Shown: piece after piece, positions 44,657 to 51,378 of the stretch
How the letters are laid out: each line of letters starts with the position of its first letter
Position numbering within the stretch: position 1 is the stretch's first letter
Assembly (NCBI GenBank): GCA_016783505.1
Contig: JADHWK010000013.1
Location: 1 to 55,431 of the forward strand
DNA length: 55,431 bases
Source of the DNA: Candidatus Zhuqueibacterota bacterium
GTDB taxonomy: Bacteria > BS750m-G25
Direction of reading: 5' to 3'
The notes under the pieces: generated by a model
What the model saw: only the letters and a program-made list of their open reading frames with translations
The model's database searches: none
Told to the model about the DNA's origin: nothing
Program-made: the position numbers and the translations under genes

Positions 44657-46810
44657 TCAATTAATTTCAAGGTCAACTTCAATACCCCCTCGGATGGGAA
44701 TTACAAAGTCATTTTTAATGATCCCCTCCCCTGTATGCGTAAACCAATCAAACAATTCCCCCTTCAGTCGGTCACGGACCCCGGGAAGCTTATCAGCAAG
44801 ATTATGATCCTCCATCGGGTCCTTTTTTACATCGTATAATTCATATTCCACACCCGCCCGGGTGGGCATGTAGATCAGTTTATAATCGTTGTTGCGCACC
44901 ACCCGGTGCTTGGCCATCTCTACTAAGTCCCGGTATTGATTCTTGAGGACAATTTCGTAGTTGGAGTCAAAGTCAATCTCCCCCAGCTCGGTGATGTCCG
45001 GATACCAGATGCGATGATGCTGAAAAAATTCATCCCCCTCCGGGGTATACCAGATCCCTGTCTCAGAAAAGGAGGTCAAGTGTAAACTTTCTACCTCCCC
45101 GCGCATTAGGGGCAAAAGGCTGACTCCCTCCATCCCCCCCGGGATCGTAATATCCATCATGTCCAGAAGGGTAGGGGTCAGGTCTATGGAACGGACCACA
45201 TCGTCAATCTGGGGTACGGGATACCTTTCGTAGGGGTTGTAGATAATAAGGGGAATTCGGGTGCTCACATCCCCCTGGAAATGGTCCCCGTGGCCCATCC
45301 CCCAGTCCTTCTCGTAGAGGTTCTCCCCGTGGTCCGATAGGACGACGATAATGGTGTTTCGATAGAGTCCCTCTTCTTTCAGAGTCTGAATAATGTGCCC
45401 CATCTCGTGATCCACCGCCAGGGTGGCCCCGTCGAAGATGGCTCGGATCTGGGCAATGTCCTCCGGGGACACCCGCTCCTTCGGATCGAGAAGGATCCGT
45501 TTATAATACTTGTAGGTGCCATCATAATCGGGATCGGTAAACTCTTTGTAGTAGGGATAAGGAGCCGGATAAGGGAAATGGGTAGTTGAGAAAAAGACGG
45601 TGATAAAAAAAGGTTTATCCTTAAGCTTCCGAATCGAGCGGCAGGTTTTCCTCCCAAGTCGGGCGGGGTCGGTAAGATAAGCAAATCCATTAAGGACAGG
45701 AAAGACCCCCCGCCCCAGCCCGTTGTTCAGGTAGGGAAGCAAAAAGGTATGAATCTCCAGACACCGCTGTTCGATCAGGGTAACGAAGTTAAAATATGGG
45801 GCATCCACGTAATCAAAGCCCAGATCAATGCGGGTGAATATGTCCCCGACAAAGTCGGAGACCACCGCTGACCGATACCCTTTCTCCTTCAAAATGGTGG
45901 GCAGCGTCACCCATTCCCGGTCCCTGTCCTCAATAGTGGGAAACATGTGCTTGATGCCGTGCTGGGCCGGATAAAGGGAAGTTAAGAAGGAAACCCAAGC
46001 GGGGAAGGTGCGGGGCAGCTGGGTGAAAGCGTTATTAAAATTCACAGATTCCTTCAACAACTCATCAATATGGGGGGTTGTCTTTCGGAAATACCCGTTA
46101 CCGAAGATGTGGTCGGGGCGGTAGGAATCTGCGGAGAGAATTAGAATATTAAGATGAGGGTTATGGGATATATTTTTTTTTCTGGGAATTAAGACCAGGG
46201 CAACGACCAACCCCAGCAGCAGGGGCAAACCAATCCGTAGGGGCTTATAAACCTGAACCCAACTTAAATGGGGTAAAATTTTTCGAAGCATGAACCAAAA
46301 AACTACCACCAGAAAGATCAGAAGTCCGGCCCATCCCAAAGAATTCAAAAGGCTGGCGCTTAAGCTATCGGTAACCCACACCTGAAAATCCCTTAGAAAT
46401 CCGCCCCGGTTGAAGAATGCCTCGCAGTAGAGTTGAGGGTAATTCAGGATAGACCGCACCAAAAAATAGAGGGCTACAGCCGCCAGGGTTACCAAGTTCA
46501 GCAAAATCTGGGGGACGGTTTTCAGCCTTCGATTAAAGGTAAAATACCAGAATAGTCCGGATAGCGTCCCCCAAAAAATGCCCAAGGTCGCATAGGCGAG
46601 GGCAATCCTCACCTGATAAAAAATGATCTTCCCCATGAACATCCCGGTTACTACCTCTTCAATGGCCCGGTTCCGAACCCCGTAGACAGAAAAGCCCAAC
46701 TGGGAGGCCAGCACCAGGATAAACTGCAGCAGATAGAAAATTATTCCCACCGCAGCACCCAAAAGGATGGTCTTTAACAGGAATGATTTCGGCTTAATCC
46801 AAAAACTCAT
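44657..46810 (-). CDS. Sulfatase-fold membrane enzyme with threonine nucleophile, probable phosphotransferase or phosphohydrolase
   Basis: 717 residues. Five or six membrane segments fill residues 10-210, then the alkaline-phosphatase-superfamily domain begins with LNILILSADSYRPDHIFGNG (metal ligand D228). Where sulfatases carry CxPxR this protein reads RTFPAW (T268, W272), so the formylglycine cysteine and the arginine are both replaced; threonine at this place is the nucleophile in LtaS and EptA-type transferases. Later metal ligands are present (VVLSDHGENLYEKDWGMGHG). The periplasmic domain may transfer or remove a phosphate group on LPS or another glycan. The substrate is inferred only from its place at the head of the polysaccharide locus. 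Confidence 0.8.
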   Translation of the reverse strand: MSFWIKPKSFLLKTILLGAAVGIIFYLLQFILVLASQLGFSVYGVRNRAIEEVVTGMFMGKIIFYQVRIALAYATLGIFWGTLSGLFWYFTFNRRLKTVPQILLNLVTLAAVALYFLVRSILNYPQLYCEAFFNRGGFLRDFQVWVTDSLSASLLNSLGWAGLLIFLVVVFWFMLRKILPHLSWVQVYKPLRIGLPLLLGLVVALVLIPRKKNISHNPHLNILILSADSYRPDHIFGNGYFRKTTPHIDELLKESVNFNNAFTQLPRTFPAWVSFLTSLYPAQHGIKHMFPTIEDRDREWVTLPTILKEKGYRSAVVSDFVGDIFTRIDLGFDYVDAPYFNFVTLIEQRCLEIHTFLLPYLNNGLGRGVFPVLNGFAYLTDPARLGRKTCRSIRKLKDKPFFITVFFSTTHFPYPAPYPYYKEFTDPDYDGTYKYYKRILLDPKERVSPEDIAQIRAIFDGATLAVDHEMGHIIQTLKEEGLYRNTIIVVLSDHGENLYEKDWGMGHGDHFQGDVSTRIPLIIYNPYERYPVPQIDDVVRSIDLTPTLLDMMDITIPGGMEGVSLLPLMRGEVESLHLTSFSETGIWYTPEGDEFFQHHRIWYPDITELGEIDFDSNYEIVLKNQYRDLVEMAKHRVVRNNDYKLIYMPTRAGVEYELYDVKKDPMEDHNLADKLPGVRDRLKGELFDWFTHTGEGIIKNDFVIPIRGGIEVDLEIN

Positions 46811-46851
46811 GTCAATCTGATGTCCTTAATTGCACTTTTTCAAATTCAAAT

Positions 46852-46910
46852 CCGAATAACACTGAAAATCCCTAAAGAAACATTCTGAATCAAAAATATC
46901 AAATGCTTTG
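46852..46910 (+). repeat. Second copy of the 38.5-kb dispersed repeat
   Basis: CCGAATAACACT (46852-46863) and AATATCAAATGCTTTG (46895-46910) are found in the same order on the opposite strand at 38586-38575 and 38556-38541. The sequence between the two blocks differs. Confidence 0.65.
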
Positions 46911-46928
46911 ATTGAATTAACTGTTACT

Positions 46929-47015
46929 GAGATTCATCCCCCGAGTACTCGGGGTCGGAATGACAATATGGGGGATTGTCATTCTGGATTCGGTAAACGC
47001 CGGATGAAGAATCTC
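46929..47015. repeat. 87-base palindromic element
   Basis: GAGATTCATCC (46929-46939) pairs with GGATGAAGAATCTC (47002-47015), and GGAATGACAAT (46957-46967) pairs with ATTGTCATTC (46975-46984). The left arm contains the perfect 16-base palindrome CCCCGAGTACTCGGGG (46939-46954). This GAATGACA/TGTCATTC pattern looks like a MITE-like repeat. Confidence 0.6.
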
Positions 47016-47192
47016 GTTGTCTTCCTGAAACCCCTCCAAATGAGATCCGTCACAACAAATAGAATGGTTGAGGAAACGAAAACCTTCCTCTTAATAGCAG
47101 TAATGATAAGTTTCGCTAACGCTGCACCCACTCTACTAATTCTTCATTAATCTTTTCTGTGTTATTCCGTGGTAATCTGTGGTTAGCTGTAG

Positions 47193-47717
47193 CTAATACT
47201 CAATACCCCTTCGGGCCTGGATGCCCTGCCGGTAATGGTGCTTGACCTCTCGCATTTCGGTTACCGTATCAGCCATAGCCATCAATTCAGGGGAAGCGTA
47301 GCGGCCGGTAAGAATAATTTCCATCCCTTTGGGTTTCTCCTTCAGTAGGTTAACTACCCCTGATGTCTCAATTAACCGGTAATCACAGGCCACGTTGATC
47401 TCGTCTAAGATGAGCAGATCACAGCCCTTCTTTTGCACGATTTGTGCCGCCATAGCTAGTCCCTGCTGGGCCAACTTCACGTCTTCGGGTTCGGGATTAT
47501 CCCTGTCCACAAACTCATCCCTTCCAAATTGATGGACAGTAAAACGGTGTAGATTTTCAATGCTGGCCAATTCCCCGTATTTTCGCCCCTTCATGAACTG
47601 GATCATGACCACCCGAAGTCCCTGCCCCGCGGCCCTCATCCCCTGCCCCACCGCCGCCGTCGTCTTCCCCTTACCGTTTCCAGTATAAACCTGGACGAAA
47701 CCCTGAAAGTTCTTCAT
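47193..47717 (-). CDS. cobO: Cob(I)yrinic acid a,c-diamide adenosyltransferase
   Basis: About 174 residues. The P-loop GNGKGKTTAAVGQGMRAAGQ follows FVQVYT, then VVMIQFMKGRKYGEL, the LLILDEINVACDYRLI Walker B region and the end GRYASPELMAMADTVTEM. This is the CobO/BtuR family that adenosylates corrinoids in coenzyme B12 synthesis or salvage. No other B12 gene is in the window. The start is probably ATG at 47717; ATG at 47726 overlaps the upstream stop. It is the last gene of the tsaC/phosphatase transcript. Confidence 0.93.
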   Translation of the reverse strand: MKNFQGFVQVYTGNGKGKTTAAVGQGMRAAGQGLRVVMIQFMKGRKYGELASIENLHRFTVHQFGRDEFVDRDNPEPEDVKLAQQGLAMAAQIVQKKGCDLLILDEINVACDYRLIETSGVVNLLKEKPKGMEIILTGRYASPELMAMADTVTEMREVKHHYRQGIQARRGIEY

Positions 47718-47722
47718 TAAAA

Positions 47723-48223
47723 TCAATATATTTTTCGATAAATCATCTCATTTAGCCTGGGCAGAATGCGTTCAATCTCGGCCTTGATTTCATCAAAACA
47801 GGCCTTATACACCTCCATCCCCTGGCCGATGGGGTCTGGGATGGAATCCTCCTTAACTTCGTCATGTCGGTGGAAGGTTTTAAGCAGAAAGATTTTATCT
47901 TTCGCTTCGGGATATTCGGCCTTTAAAACCTCCTCGTGCTCCTCGGCCATGCATAAAATGAGGTCACTCCCCTTAACAAGCTTTCCGTTCACCATCTTGG
48001 TTCGGTGACGCATAATGTCAATCCTATCCTGCCAGGCGGCGGCGATGGCAAACGGGGTGGCCCCGGAACCGCCCAGGGTCCCAACCCCGGCGGAGACCAC
48101 ATTTACCTTAGACTTAATATCCGATGGGAGCATGGATTTCAGAAATCCCTCTGCCATAGGACTACGACAGGCGTTTCCAGTACAGACAAAGAGGATTTGA
48201 AATTTTTTATTCTTTCTCAGCAA
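47723..48223 (-). CDS. Low-molecular-weight protein phosphatase family
   Basis: 166 residues. The catalytic loop CX5R is VCTGNACRSPMAEGFL near the start, and the general acid Asp is in SIPDPIGQGMEVYKACFDEI. The family includes tyrosine phosphatases, the arginine phosphatase YwlE and arsenate reductases. YwlE enzymes have Thr in CTGNTCRS and most tyrosine phosphatases a bulky residue; here it is Ala, so the substrate class is open. It lies right after the tsaC-type gene, the same pairing as ywlC/ywlE in Bacillus. Confidence 0.88.
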   Translation of the reverse strand: MLRKNKKFQILFVCTGNACRSPMAEGFLKSMLPSDIKSKVNVVSAGVGTLGGSGATPFAIAAAWQDRIDIMRHRTKMVNGKLVKGSDLILCMAEEHEEVLKAEYPEAKDKIFLLKTFHRHDEVKEDSIPDPIGQGMEVYKACFDEIKAEIERILPRLNEMIYRKIY

Positions 48224-48247
48224 GGTTTTCTCCTCTATTAACCATTC

Positions 48248-48892
48248 TCAATCTTCCCACCCCCGCTTTACCCGTCTCACCACCCGCTCCAGCTCGGTGA
48301 TGCTGATCTCCCCCATCCTTCTGACGACCGGGATTTCGCTGGACACATCCACCACCGTGGATGGTCTTCCCGATCCCATCGGCCCGGCATCGATGATAAA
48401 ATCCACCTTTTGCTTTAATCTGGCGTCAATTCCAGAAATCTGGGTCGGTTCCCCTCGCCCGCTGGGGTTGGCGCTGGTGCTAATAATCGGCACCTCACAC
48501 CCACGGAGAAGTTCATGACAGATAGGATTATTGGGAATACGTATCCCGATAAGATCTCCCCCACCGGTTAATCGCTTGGAAACCTTTGTCGAGGCCCGAA
48601 AAATCAGGGTTAAGGGGCCGGGGAGGAATTTCTCAATAAGTTTTTCGGCTGCATCGGACGGGGAGAGGACCCATTTACGAAGGACCTTTTTGTCCCCGAC
48701 CATGATGCTTAACGGGCGCCTCCGATCCCTTTCTTTTATGGCATAGATACGGTCAATTATACCCTCATTGGTGGCGTCCCCACCCAGGCCGTAGACCGTA
48801 TCAGTGGGATAGATAATAACGCCCCCTGAAAGGATAAGGTCTTTTGCTTTCTGAATGTCAGCGTCAACGGTGCTATACTTTAAGGTCTTCAA
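48248..48892 (-). CDS. tsaC: L-threonylcarbamoyladenylate synthase (Sua5/YrdC/YwlC family)
   Basis: 214 residues. The family motifs are GGVIIYPTDTVYGLGGDATN, KERDRRRPLSIMVGDK, LPGPLTLIFRAS, IRIPNNPICHELL and STSANPSGRGEPT. It makes threonylcarbamoyl-AMP from threonine, bicarbonate and ATP for the t6A tRNA modification at A37. The Sua5 carboxy-terminal domain is absent, so it is the short TsaC type. A good promoter lies about 70 bases upstream, and phosphatase and cobO genes follow in one transcript. Confidence 0.93.
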   Translation of the reverse strand: MKTLKYSTVDADIQKAKDLILSGGVIIYPTDTVYGLGGDATNEGIIDRIYAIKERDRRRPLSIMVGDKKVLRKWVLSPSDAAEKLIEKFLPGPLTLIFRASTKVSKRLTGGGDLIGIRIPNNPICHELLRGCEVPIISTSANPSGRGEPTQISGIDARLKQKVDFIIDAGPMGSGRPSTVVDVSSEIPVVRRMGEISITELERVVRRVKRGWED

Positions 48893-48960
48893 GCTTATGA
48901 TCTTATCCGCTAATTTTAAGAAAAGAAAACCTTAAAAGAGTTTTATTTTTTTGAATAATA

Positions 48961-48989
48961 ATTATAAGAATTTTTTATCAATTAATCAA
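48961..48989 (-). promoter_or_regulatory. Predicted sigma70-type promoter of the tsaC operon
   Basis: TTGATT (48989-48984), a 17-base spacer and a perfect TATAAT (48966-48961) on the minus strand, in an AT-rich gap between waaF and tsaC. Transcription would start near 48954, leaving a leader of about 60 bases. Confidence 0.6.
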
Positions 48990-48999
48990 GTTAAAATCC

Positions 49000-50016
49000 C
49001 TAAAGGTAATCCACTATTCGTTCTATAATTTCATCAGCTGAAATGGCTTTCATGCACTCATGTGTCCCTATCGGGCATTCCATCCCCCCGTGGATGCCGC
49101 AGGGCCGACAGGCTAAATCCTTTTCGATTATCCTATGACCCTCACCATAGGGATAAAATCCAAATCCGGGGATAGTGGGCCCGAAGATAGCGATCACTCT
49201 TGTCCCCATGGCCACCGCCAGATGAACCGGGGCGCTGTCGTTGGCAACCAACACCCGACATCGGCGTAGGAGCTCGGCGGTCTGTCGAAGAGTAAGCCGG
49301 CCGGCCGCATTGATGATTCGGTCTTTTACCTGCCCACCGATTTCATCGCACAGCAGACGGTCGGCCCTCCCCCCGATCAAAATCACCCTGATCCTTAGCC
49401 CGGAGAGACGATAGGCCACCTCAATAAATCCTTCCGGGGGCCATCTCTTGGTCGGCCAAGCAGACCCCGGTGCCAGGGCCACCAGGGTATCCCCGTCTTT
49501 CACCCCCCTAAGGGTCAGAAACCGGGAAACCAGTTCTTGATCCCCTGAATCGGGAAAAATCCGGGGTGGGCAGAGGGGGGCATCAATTCCCAGGGGTTTC
49601 AGCAAAGAAAAATTTCGTTCAACCTCATGGATGTTCCTTGAATAATAAACCTTATCGGTAAACAGAAACCATCCCGCACTTCGGTTAAAACCAATTCGTC
49701 GGGGAACAGCGCCCAATTTGGCGACCAGGGCGGATCGTATGAAGCGATGGGGAACGAGGGCGTGGGTATAGCGTTTTTTCCGTAAAGTTCCAACAATCCT
49801 GCTCATCTGACTTATGCCTTTGTGGCGACCGTATTTGTCGAATACCAGAATATCATCCACGAAGGGATTGTTTTCTAACAGGTTTTTAGTGCCCGGGATG
49901 ACCATAAAATCCACCCGGGATTGGGGAAAAGCCTTTTTCAGCCCCTCGATCAACGGGGTGACCAGCACCACATCCCCGATAAAGGCAGTCTGAATAATTA
50001 AAAAATTTTTATCCAT
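49000..50016 (-). CDS. waaF: Lipopolysaccharide heptosyltransferase II-like GT9
   Basis: 338 residues from ATG 50016 (MDKNFLIIQTAFIGDVVLVT); the frame extends upstream to 50082 but those residues look untranslated. Blocks are VDFMVIPGTKNLLENNP, VALAPGSAWPTKRWPPEGF, VILIGGRADR and the donor site VLVANDSAPVHLAVAMGTRV, then the cysteine cluster CRPCGIHGGMECPIGTHECM. It adds heptose to the inner core of LPS. It follows the LpxL-like gene, a sensible pairing of lipid A and core genes. The exact sugar is a family inference. Confidence 0.85.
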   Translation of the reverse strand: MDKNFLIIQTAFIGDVVLVTPLIEGLKKAFPQSRVDFMVIPGTKNLLENNPFVDDILVFDKYGRHKGISQMSRIVGTLRKKRYTHALVPHRFIRSALVAKLGAVPRRIGFNRSAGWFLFTDKVYYSRNIHEVERNFSLLKPLGIDAPLCPPRIFPDSGDQELVSRFLTLRGVKDGDTLVALAPGSAWPTKRWPPEGFIEVAYRLSGLRIRVILIGGRADRLLCDEIGGQVKDRIINAAGRLTLRQTAELLRRCRVLVANDSAPVHLAVAMGTRVIAIFGPTIPGFGFYPYGEGHRIIEKDLACRPCGIHGGMECPIGTHECMKAISADEIIERIVDYL

Positions 50017-50050
50017 AACTGATTCATAATAAAATCGCTTTTTTGGAGTT

Positions 50051-50068
50051 ATCCCGAAATTTCGGGAT
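50051..50068. repeat. 18-base perfect palindrome upstream of waaF
   Basis: ATCCCGAAATTTCGGGAT equals its own complement. It shares its core with the CCCGAAAATTCGGG palindrome at 6979-6992. Confidence 0.55.
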
Positions 50069-50184
50069 TTATCATAAACCATAAACCCGTGAACGGCCTG
50101 CCCGGTCCGTAGGAGGCTACGCTCCCAGGGGTAACTCCGAGCACCTTAATTCGAGAAAAACCTATATTTTTCCCACTTCGCACT

Positions 50185-51081
50185 TCACACTTCGAATTTC
50201 GAACTTTTAAGGGGACATGTTTTCCACCTTCGATGCATCCAGAACCACTGATCGGGATGTTGACGGACGGCATTTTCGAGCATTATAGTGAACGCCCGGG
50301 TGATTTTTCGGACATTTTCCTCTTTGTCATCCGTTAAGGGGTCGTATGTAACCTCAGAAAATATAACCCGATGTCGCCCGTTCCCCATCCGGTAGGGATT
50401 CATAAAAACCAGTCCACATCCGGACTTAAGATGAAAAGTGGTTGCTCCTTTGGGCGTAGAGGCTGGCCTTCCTAAAAAATTCAAAAAAAGGCCATCCCTG
50501 CCGGCATCCTGATCCGATAAAATGGCCACTACGCCGTTATTCTTCAGTACCCTCAATACTCCCCGGGCAGCCACACCTACCCGAATGATCCTCACCCCCG
50601 CTCGCTGGCGAGTAGCATTAATGAACCGATCAAAGAGACGATTTCTCTGTTCGTTGACCAGAGCCCAGATGGGATACCCAAGCTGGGCCAGGGCGGCTCC
50701 GGTCAGCTCCCAGTTGCCCAGATGACCTCCCACCACAACTATACCTTTCCCCTTTTGTAATAGAGAATCTAAAATCCCAAGGCCTTCAAATTCAAAACCC
50801 CTCTTCACCTTCCCCGGGGTTAGCCGGGGAAGCCGCAAGAATTCAAAAAAGGTTCTGGAAAAATTACGGTAAGTCCGATGGGCGATGCATCTGATTTCAG
50901 CCCTGCTTTTACCGGGAAAGGCCGAAAGCAGGTTGTCAAGGGTAACCTGTCGGCGGATCCGAATGATTCCAAACCCGAAATCCCCGAGGCGGTCGGCTAA
51001 CCCCATAGCCAAATTATCCGGCAGAAGCCGGGCCAGGAAACCAAAACCCAAGGTGAGCAGATATTCAAATAAATGTTGCAT
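50185..51081 (-). CDS. LpxL/HtrB-like lipid A acyltransferase
   Basis: 298 residues. The LABLAT fold is shown by the catalytic HX4E-type segment VVVGGHLGNWELTGAALAQL, then ILSDQDAGRDGLFLNFLGRP, TPKGATTFHLKSGCGLVF and the end QHPDQWFWMHRRWKT. It adds a secondary acyl chain to lipid A at the inner membrane. One helix near the amino end (LLTLGFGFLARLLP) anchors it. The predicted promoter lies so close that the mRNA would have almost no leader. waaF follows. Confidence 0.9.
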   Translation of the reverse strand: MQHLFEYLLTLGFGFLARLLPDNLAMGLADRLGDFGFGIIRIRRQVTLDNLLSAFPGKSRAEIRCIAHRTYRNFSRTFFEFLRLPRLTPGKVKRGFEFEGLGILDSLLQKGKGIVVVGGHLGNWELTGAALAQLGYPIWALVNEQRNRLFDRFINATRQRAGVRIIRVGVAARGVLRVLKNNGVVAILSDQDAGRDGLFLNFLGRPASTPKGATTFHLKSGCGLVFMNPYRMGNGRHRVIFSEVTYDPLTDDKEENVRKITRAFTIMLENAVRQHPDQWFWMHRRWKTCPLKSSKFEV

Positions 51082-51090
51082 TACATCAGT

Positions 51091-51119
51091 AATTTACGAA
51101 TTAATTTCTTTTGAGTCAA
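51091..51119 (-). promoter_or_regulatory. Predicted promoter of the LpxL-like gene, giving a leaderless transcript
   Basis: TTGACT (51119-51114), a 17-base spacer and TAAATT (51096-51091) on the minus strand. Transcription would begin about 51084-51085, only 3-5 bases before the ATG at 51081. The same pair of hexamers precedes porU. Confidence 0.6.
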
Positions 51120-51131
51120 TCGAAATGTAAC

Positions 51132-51169
51132 AAAAAAAGGCGGAACAGCTTTCCATTCCACCTTTTTTA
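51132..51169 (-). terminator. Bidirectional rho-independent terminator
   Basis: AAAAAAGGCGGAA (51133-51145) pairs with TTCCACCTTTTTT (51156-51168) with one mismatch; T-runs lie at the end on both strands. It follows the cyclase gene, about 210 bases after its stop, and separates it from the LpxL-like promoter. Confidence 0.7.
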
Positions 51170-51312
51170 TCATACGGGGAAATATACTCTCGTCATTTCA
51201 CAGGATTATCTTACTCGATTTATTAAACTCATCGGCCGACGAATTGGAACACAAAGATGAGAGCCCCAATAATGGTGAACCCTAATTATAAATCTGTGTG
51301 AATCTGGGTCAT

Positions 51313-51364
51313 CCCTGCCTGGGGTCATGCCAGAGGCAGATCCGCCTTTGGCGGGCAGGCAGGT
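51313..51364. repeat. Palindromic spacer element with TCCGCC core
   Basis: CCTGCCTG (51314-51321) faces CAGGCAGG (51356-51363), enclosing GATCCGCCTTTGGCGGG. The element is next to TCTGTGTGAATCTG and TCATCCGTGTTCTA words. Its core resembles the palindrome inside the GxxExxY gene at 25.7 kb. Confidence 0.55.
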
Positions 51365-51378
51365 GTGTCATCCGTGTT

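Larger units (their letters stand above)
46811..47192. other. Non-coding spacer filled with repeat elements
   Basis: This 382-base gap holds a copy of the CCGAATAACACT/AATATCAAATGCTTTG repeat (46852-46910), an 87-base palindromic element (46929-47015) and, near 47155-47187, TCTGTGTTATTCCGTGGT and TCTGTGGTTAG words similar to the arms around the GxxExxY island. No frame here resembles a protein. No clear promoter for the sulfatase-fold gene is visible. Confidence 0.6.

Noticed and set aside
26996-46810. Secondary-metabolite cluster
   Set aside because: The genes are glycosyltransferases, flippase, polymerase and exporter typical of surface polysaccharide; no NRPS, PKS or RiPP core enzyme is present.
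46908-47150. Plus-strand frame of 80 codons before the sulfatase-fold gene
   Set aside because: It crosses the palindromic element and has no recognisable protein features.
50049-50273. Minus-strand frame of 74 codons overlapping the LpxL-like gene end
   Set aside because: It runs through the CCCGAAATTTCGGG palindrome and low-complexity words and overlaps the acyltransferase in another frame.
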